A DNA stretch of 64,000 bases, taken from the NCBI GenBank assembly GCA_963728125.1, contig CAVSIZ010000011.1, forward strand, positions 124,001 through 188,000, in the 5' to 3' direction. Each line of letters opens with the position of its first letter. Positions within the stretch are counted from its first letter, which is position 1. Below the pieces are notes generated by a model that was not told where the DNA came from, did no database searches, and saw only the letters and a list, made by a program, of their open reading frames with translations. A program made the position numbers and the translations under genes. This DNA comes from CAWDCV01 sp963728125 (GTDB lineage Bacteria; Actinomycetota; Actinomycetes; CAWDCV01). Positions 60,130 to 64,000 of this stretch are shown here, one piece after another.

Positions 60130-60722
60130 GGCCCGCTCGGACCGTCGAGTGCGTAGGTAACGGCGACGGTGCCCTTGCTGGTCGATGCGACGCTCGTGAG
60201 ACGTAGCGCTCGCGGCGACGGCACGTCGCCGAGCAGCCGCTTGCCCGTGCCAAGCAGCAGTGGGTGGACGAACAGCCGCAACTCGTCGACGAGGTTGGCC
60301 CTCATCAGGTGCCGAAACACCTGACCGCTTCCGAGGATGACGACGTCACCACTGCCGTCGGATTTCAACCCCTTGACGGCTTCGCTCAGGTCGCCCCGCA
60401 GCGGCTCAGATCCCGTCCAGTCGAGCGCGGGACGGGTCCTCGTCGCGACATGCTTGGGCAAGGAGTTGAGGCTGGCCGCCATCGGGTTGTCGTCGGGCTG
60501 GGACGGCCAGAATGCGGCCATCTTCTCGTAGGTCCGGCGCCCGAACAGATACGCCGACGTCGCGCCAAGACCTGCCGGGTCGACCACCTCGTGGAGCACT
60601 TCGCCGTACGGCGCGCCCCAGCCGCCATGCTCGAACCCACCATCGCGGTCCTCGTCGGGCGAGCCGAGACCTTGCATCACACCGTCGACACTCAGGAACT
60701 CGACGGCCACCAGCTTGCGCAT
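60126..60722 (-). CDS. Dihydrofolate-reductase-like protein (RibD C-terminal domain fold)
   Basis: A 198-residue protein of the RibD_C/DHFR-fold family (YyaP/YwjB type). RKLVAVEFLSVDGVMQGLGSPDED at the start, YLFGRRTYEKMAAFWP in the centre and DVVILGSGQVFRHLMRANLVDELRLFVHPLLLGTGKRLL at the end are family blocks. It probably reduces a pteridine-like or other carbonyl substrate with NADPH, but substrate is not known. Convergent with the PEBP gene and sharing the 4-nt stop overlap. Confidence 0.88.
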   Translation of the reverse strand: MRKLVAVEFLSVDGVMQGLGSPDEDRDGGFEHGGWGAPYGEVLHEVVDPAGLGATSAYLFGRRTYEKMAAFWPSQPDDNPMAASLNSLPKHVATRTRPALDWTGSEPLRGDLSEAVKGLKSDGSGDVVILGSGQVFRHLMRANLVDELRLFVHPLLLGTGKRLLGDVPSPRALRLTSVASTSKGTVAVTYALDGPSGP

Positions 60723-61139
60723 GCCACACCCTTCCTCGATAGCGAGCTAGGAACAACGCTGAAGCCAGCCTGCAGGCTTCGTGAATCGATGGCTTGAACG
60801 CTTGGTCCTCTCGTTCGGCGACCCGCTGACGGTAGTGAGTTTGTCCGACGGCAGCGGAGTGGGCACGCAATCCAGCTTGTCGTCGGCTTCATGCCCGGCC
60901 ACCCCACGACGCGGGTTTCAGGAACGCAGCGATGCGTGCAGGTCTACCTGCCTCCACTCGGCGCGTACCGGCTGCTGGGCCTCCCGGGTCGGGACCTAGC
61001 ACAGCGGGTGGTCGCGATCAGGCACCCCTAGCGAACTGCCGCGCATCCACCGATTGGTCGGCATTGGATCCACCGGGGCTGCCTGAGCGACGCCGCGTCG
61101 ACCGATTCGGCTGCGATCGATCGCGGGCACGCTCGAGGC
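60723..61139. other. 417-nt intergenic region without a recognisable gene
   Basis: Between the divergently transcribed DHFR-like and ABC transporter genes. It has a short hairpin GAAGCC-N8-GGCTTC (60761-60780). Several open frames overlap here on both strands but none has family-like content, a good start or codon bias different from chance in GC-rich DNA. Likely holds promoters for both flanking genes; none could be assigned with confidence. Confidence 0.6.
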
Positions 61140-62051
61140 ATGGCTGATATCGAGGTCATTCATCTCCACAAGCGGTACGGCGACGCGGTGGCGGTCCACG
61201 ACATCTCGTTCCAGGTCGAGTGGGGCGAGATCTTCGGCATTGTCGGGCCGAACGGGGCCGGAAAGACCACGGTGGTCGAGTCGATCGGCGGTCTGCGCCG
61301 GCCGGACGGCGGCAGCGTGCGCGTGCTCGGGCTCGATCCGCAGCGGGACGTTGCCGCGCTGCGCGACCTGCTCGGGATGCAGCTGCAGCGCAGCGAGCTC
61401 CCGGAGCGGATCACGGTGAGCGAGGCATTGCACCTGTTCGCCTCGTTCTACCGCATGCCGGCCGACCCGGAACGCCTGCTCGAGGAGTTCGGCCTGGCGC
61501 AGCTGCGGGACAGCAGCTTCAGCACGCTGTCCGGCGGGGAGCGCCAGCGGGTGTCGATCGCCTTGGCCCTCATCGGTCGGCCGCGGGTGGCGATCCTGGA
61601 TGAGCTGACGACCGGGCTGGATCCGCAGGCGCGCAGAGAGACTTGGGCACTAGTCGAGCAGATGCGTGACGTCGGGGTCACGGTCGTCCTCGTCACGCAC
61701 TTCATGGAGGAGGCGGAGCGGCTCGCCGACCGGATCGCCGTCATCGACGCGGGGCGCCTGGTCGCGGTGGACACGCCGGCCGGGCTGATCGGACGGTTGC
61801 CCGGCGGGCAACGCCTACGCTTTCGCCCATCGCAGCCCGTCGACCGGCTGCTCGCCGACCTGCCCGAGGTGAGCGCCGTCCGGCAGTCCGGGGCAGCCGT
61901 GGAGGTCACCGGACGCGGTGACCTGCTCCAGGCAGTCACCGGCGTGCTCGCCCATCACGACATCGCGACCACTGACCTCCGCCTCGACCAGGCGAGCCTC
62001 GACGACGCCTTTCTGGAGCTCACCGGGCGCGCCATGGAGGAGGAAACATGA
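61140..62051 (+). CDS. ABC transporter ATP-binding protein (DrrA/NatA-like)
   Basis: A 303-residue ATPase. Walker A GPNGAGKTT (36-44), the signature LSGGERQRVS and Walker B VAILDELTTGLDP are all intact, followed by H-loop VLVTHFMEEAERL. A C-terminal DUF4162-like tail (about 220-303) is typical of ABC-2 exporters of drugs or lipids. It overlaps the permease gene by 4 nt (ATGA). The downstream histidine kinase suggests stress-responsive control. Confidence 0.92.
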   Translation: MADIEVIHLHKRYGDAVAVHDISFQVEWGEIFGIVGPNGAGKTTVVESIGGLRRPDGGSVRVLGLDPQRDVAALRDLLGMQLQRSELPERITVSEALHLFASFYRMPADPERLLEEFGLAQLRDSSFSTLSGGERQRVSIALALIGRPRVAILDELTTGLDPQARRETWALVEQMRDVGVTVVLVTHFMEEAERLADRIAVIDAGRLVAVDTPAGLIGRLPGGQRLRFRPSQPVDRLLADLPEVSAVRQSGAAVEVTGRGDLLQAVTGVLAHHDIATTDLRLDQASLDDAFLELTGRAMEEET

Positions 62052-62782
62052 GGGCATTCCGCACGCTGACAGCCACCGAACTCAGGCTGTTCCTTCGTGA
62101 CCGAGGGACGCTGCTGTTCTCTTTTGCACTGCCGACGCTCGTATTGCTGCTGCTTGGCGCGATCCCCGCGCTGCGCGAGCCGACCGACTTCCTGGACGGA
62201 CAGCGGTTCGTCGACTACTTCGTGCCGTCGCTGCTGGCGATGAGCGTTGCGCTGCTGGGTGTGCAGGTCCTGCCCACAGGCTTGGCGACGTACCGCGAGA
62301 AGGGCATCCTGCGCCGGCTGTCCGCCACTCCCGCACGACCGATCACCCTGCTCGTGGCGCAACTCGTCATCAACATCGGCGCAGCGGTCGTGGCCACGGC
62401 CGTGATGATCCTGGTGGCCCGATTCATCCTCGGCACGCCACTGCCCGCGCATCCGCTCGGCTTCATGGCGGCGTTCCTGCTGGGTACCTCGGCGGTGTTT
62501 GCGGTGGGTCTCGTCATCGCAGCGATCGCTCCCCGCGCACGAACCGCCACCGGCATCGGCACGATCGCGTTCCTGCTCGTGATGTTCTTCGCCGGGGTCT
62601 ACCTGCCGAAGTTCCTGCTTCCCGACGTCGTACTCCGCATCGGCGAGTACGTCCCGCCAGGTGTCACGGCGATGGACGACGCCTGGCATGGTGCCGGACC
62701 GCAGCCACTGCAGCTGATCGCCATGGCAGCCGTTGCCGTGGGCGCGAGCCTCCTCGCGGCTAGGTTGTTCCGCTGGGAGTAG
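62048..62782 (+). CDS. ABC-2 type permease
   Basis: A 244-residue membrane protein with six predicted helices. ELRLFLRDRGTLLFSFALP at the N-terminus and YREKGILRRLSATPARP, then TGIGTIAFLLVMFFAGVYLP, are typical of ABC-2/NodJ-DrrB permeases. Forms the membrane pore with the preceding ATPase as a homodimer. The stop is followed 5 nt later by the kinase ATG. Confidence 0.9.
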   Translation: MRAFRTLTATELRLFLRDRGTLLFSFALPTLVLLLLGAIPALREPTDFLDGQRFVDYFVPSLLAMSVALLGVQVLPTGLATYREKGILRRLSATPARPITLLVAQLVINIGAAVVATAVMILVARFILGTPLPAHPLGFMAAFLLGTSAVFAVGLVIAAIAPRARTATGIGTIAFLLVMFFAGVYLPKFLLPDVVLRIGEYVPPGVTAMDDAWHGAGPQPLQLIAMAAVAVGASLLAARLFRWE

Positions 62783-62787
62783 TGACA

Positions 62788-64000
62788 ATGAGCGGACAGA
62801 GCGACGAGCGGCTCGACGCCGCGGAGCAGCGATGGGGCTCGCTCGTCGAGACGGTCATCCCCTACGTCGGGCTGGCGATCGGGACGGCGCTGACCCCGTT
62901 CATCATCGGCGCCACCGCATCGTTCTGGCTCCTCACCGGCGTCCTGGTCGCGCTCTCGGCGACCTGGTCCTACGTCTTCACGACGCGTTCACCGGCCCGC
63001 GCAGCGCAACCCCGCGCCGGCGCCGTCTATGTGGTCGGGCTGCTGGGACTGATGGCGGCGCTCGTGTTCCAGTCCCCCTTGTACGGCTTCCAGGCCATCG
63101 CCGGGTATCTCCATTCCGTGGCATACCTACGCGGTCGCTGGCGCGTCGTCGGCGTGGTGGTGACGGCGCTGCTGGTGGCGTACTGCCAGATCGGTGGCAG
63201 GTTCGTCACGACCGTCTCGACCGGAACCGTTCTCGGTCTGCTCGGGCTCACGGTGGTCAACGCGGCAATCGGCGGCGGCTTCACCTGGCTCGGGATGTCC
63301 CAGGCGGATCAGGGCGAGCGCCGTCGTCACATCATTGAGGAACTGAACGAGACGAACCGGCGGCTCGAGGAGACGCTCACGGAGAACGCCGAGCTGCAGG
63401 CCCAGCTTGTGGCCCAGGCGCGCGACACCGGCATCCAGGACGAGCGCGCCCGGATCGCGCGGGAGATCCACGACACGCTGGCGCAGGACCTCGCCGGGAT
63501 CGTCGCCCAGCTCGAGGCGGCGGCCACAGCGGAGGAGCACCCGGCGACAAGGCGACGGCACGTCGACACGGCGCGAGCACTCGCTCGGGAAGGTCTCACC
63601 GAGGCCCGACGCTCGCTGCACGCACTGACTCCGGGCCCGCTCCAGGGTGAACGCCTGCCGGACGCCATCGCCGACCTCGCGAAACGCTGGGCCGATGCCG
63701 CTGGCGTCGATGCGACGGTCGACACGACGGGCAGCCCGCGGCCACTACTCGCTGACCTCGAGGTGACGCTGTTCCGCGTCGCCCAGGAAGCCCTCGCCAA
63801 TGTCGCCAAGCACGCCGCGGCGACCAAGGTCGGTATCACCCTGTCGTACATGCCCGAGGAGGTCGTTCTGGACGTGCGTGACGACGGGGTCGGATTCATC
63901 CCGGACGAGCACCAGGCGGGGTACGGCCTGCTGGCCATGCGGCAACGATTGGCGCGGGTTTCTGGGCGCCTCGAGGTCGAGACCACGCGGCACGAGGGCA
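62788..64000 (+). CDS. NarL-type sensor histidine kinase, 3' end cut by window
   Basis: Open to the window end, about 404 residues seen. N-terminal membrane helices at about 25-185 (VIPYVGLAIGTALTPFIIG, then AYLRGRWRVVGVVVTALLVAY), a coiled coil (about 190-215), the HisKA_3 box RARIAREIHDTLAQDLAG with His228, and HATPase segments LFRVAQEALANVAKHAAAT and VRDDGVGF. It shares a probable operon with the ABC exporter; a response regulator gene is expected just beyond the window. ATG 62788 is used; GTG 62782 is an alternative. Confidence 0.92.
   Translation, partial: MSGQSDERLDAAEQRWGSLVETVIPYVGLAIGTALTPFIIGATASFWLLTGVLVALSATWSYVFTTRSPARAAQPRAGAVYVVGLLGLMAALVFQSPLYGFQAIAGYLHSVAYLRGRWRVVGVVVTALLVAYCQIGGRFVTTVSTGTVLGLLGLTVVNAAIGGGFTWLGMSQADQGERRRHIIEELNETNRRLEETLTENAELQAQLVAQARDTGIQDERARIAREIHDTLAQDLAGIVAQLEAAATAEEHPATRRRHVDTARALAREGLTEARRSLHALTPGPLQGERLPDAIADLAKRWADAAGVDATVDTTGSPRPLLADLEVTLFRVAQEALANVAKHAAATKVGITLSYMPEEVVLDVRDDGVGFIPDEHQAGYGLLAMRQRLARVSGRLEVETTRHEG

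Noticed and set aside
60692..61139. Small genes in the gap before the ABC transporter
   Set aside because: Short Arg/Pro/Ser-rich frames without starts, families or bias; typical noise.
1..64000. CRISPR array, prophage, insertion sequence or integrase
   Set aside because: No repeat-spacer pattern, transposase, recombinase or phage structural gene seen on either strand.

Overview
The window is high-GC, densely packed bacterial DNA and looks like an actinomycete (Actinomycetota). Three kinds of marker support this: a Bpa/PafE-type proteasome activator ending in GQYL together with a PAC2-family protein; actinobacterial small families (MSMEG_6728-type, DUF2203, DUF4916-like, mycothiol-synthase-like GNAT); and heavy use of GTG starts with ATGA/GTGA overlaps. 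It is chromosomal and mostly housekeeping or physiological. I see no phage, insertion sequence, integrase or CRISPR array. Genus cannot be decided from the sequence.

Layout. 1-8.4 kb: end of a regulator, an MFS exporter, YciI, then a tight run of a GCS2-type glutamate-cysteine-ligase-like protein (probable CTG start), a FAD amine oxidase, CopC and a CopD-CtaG fusion (copper), followed by a cold-shock protein and a gamma-glutamyltranspeptidase-like enzyme. 8.4-11.2 kb (minus): YciI, an Hsp20 under a near-perfect CIRCE element, PAC2, and an MSMEG_6728-type DNA-glycosylase-like protein. 11.4-17.5 kb: Tat-exported DUF1800/DUF1501 pair, a METTL20-like methyltransferase, an NmrA-like protein and alpha-methylacyl-CoA racemase. 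17.5-24 kb (minus): HNH/DUF222 pseudogene, a NarL-type two-component pair, an ECF sigma factor fused to its own anti-sigma-like zinc domain, membrane segment and ectodomain, and a BtrH-like protein. 24.2-31.3 kb: decayed lipoprotein gene, flavin monooxygenase, DUF4916 protein, zwf, a cNMP-domain histidine kinase, a CPBP-like protein, and a deletion scar joining a YciI gene to an ECF42-type sigma factor. 31.3-35.5 kb: YcaQ/AlkX-like protein, lipocalin-like protein, YciI, RelE toxin with a frameshifted antitoxin, tRNA-Ser(UGA), and an SDR. 35.5-46.7 kb: phosphotransferase, CorA, MFS, TetR with epoxide hydrolase, AlkZ-like protein, a long disordered protein, ROK kinase, K+ channel, quinone reductase. 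46.7-60.7 kb: frameshifted GNAT, bpa, rnhA, two YihY proteins, two HAD phosphatases, serS, PAP2, lipid kinase, NUDIX, EamA, frameshifted pheA, PEBP and a DHFR-like reductase. 61.1-64 kb: ABC-2 exporter pair and the start of a histidine kinase cut by the window end.

Genes cooperate mostly in short co-directional pairs with 1-4 nt overlaps: response regulator with kinase, DUF1800 with DUF1501, CopC with CopD-CtaG, PAP2 with lipid kinase and YihY, ATPase with permease. Four convergent pairs share their stop codons through CTAG or TTAG. The most thought-provoking items are the copper / gamma-glutamyl neighbourhood, the sigma/anti-sigma fusion, the CIRCE-hsp20 locus, a 16-bp perfect inverted repeat at 51.2 kb, three nucleotide-excision-type glycosylase families within 32 kb, and an unusual number of one-base frameshifts (including in pheA). 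Those frameshifts need a check against raw reads before being called biology.
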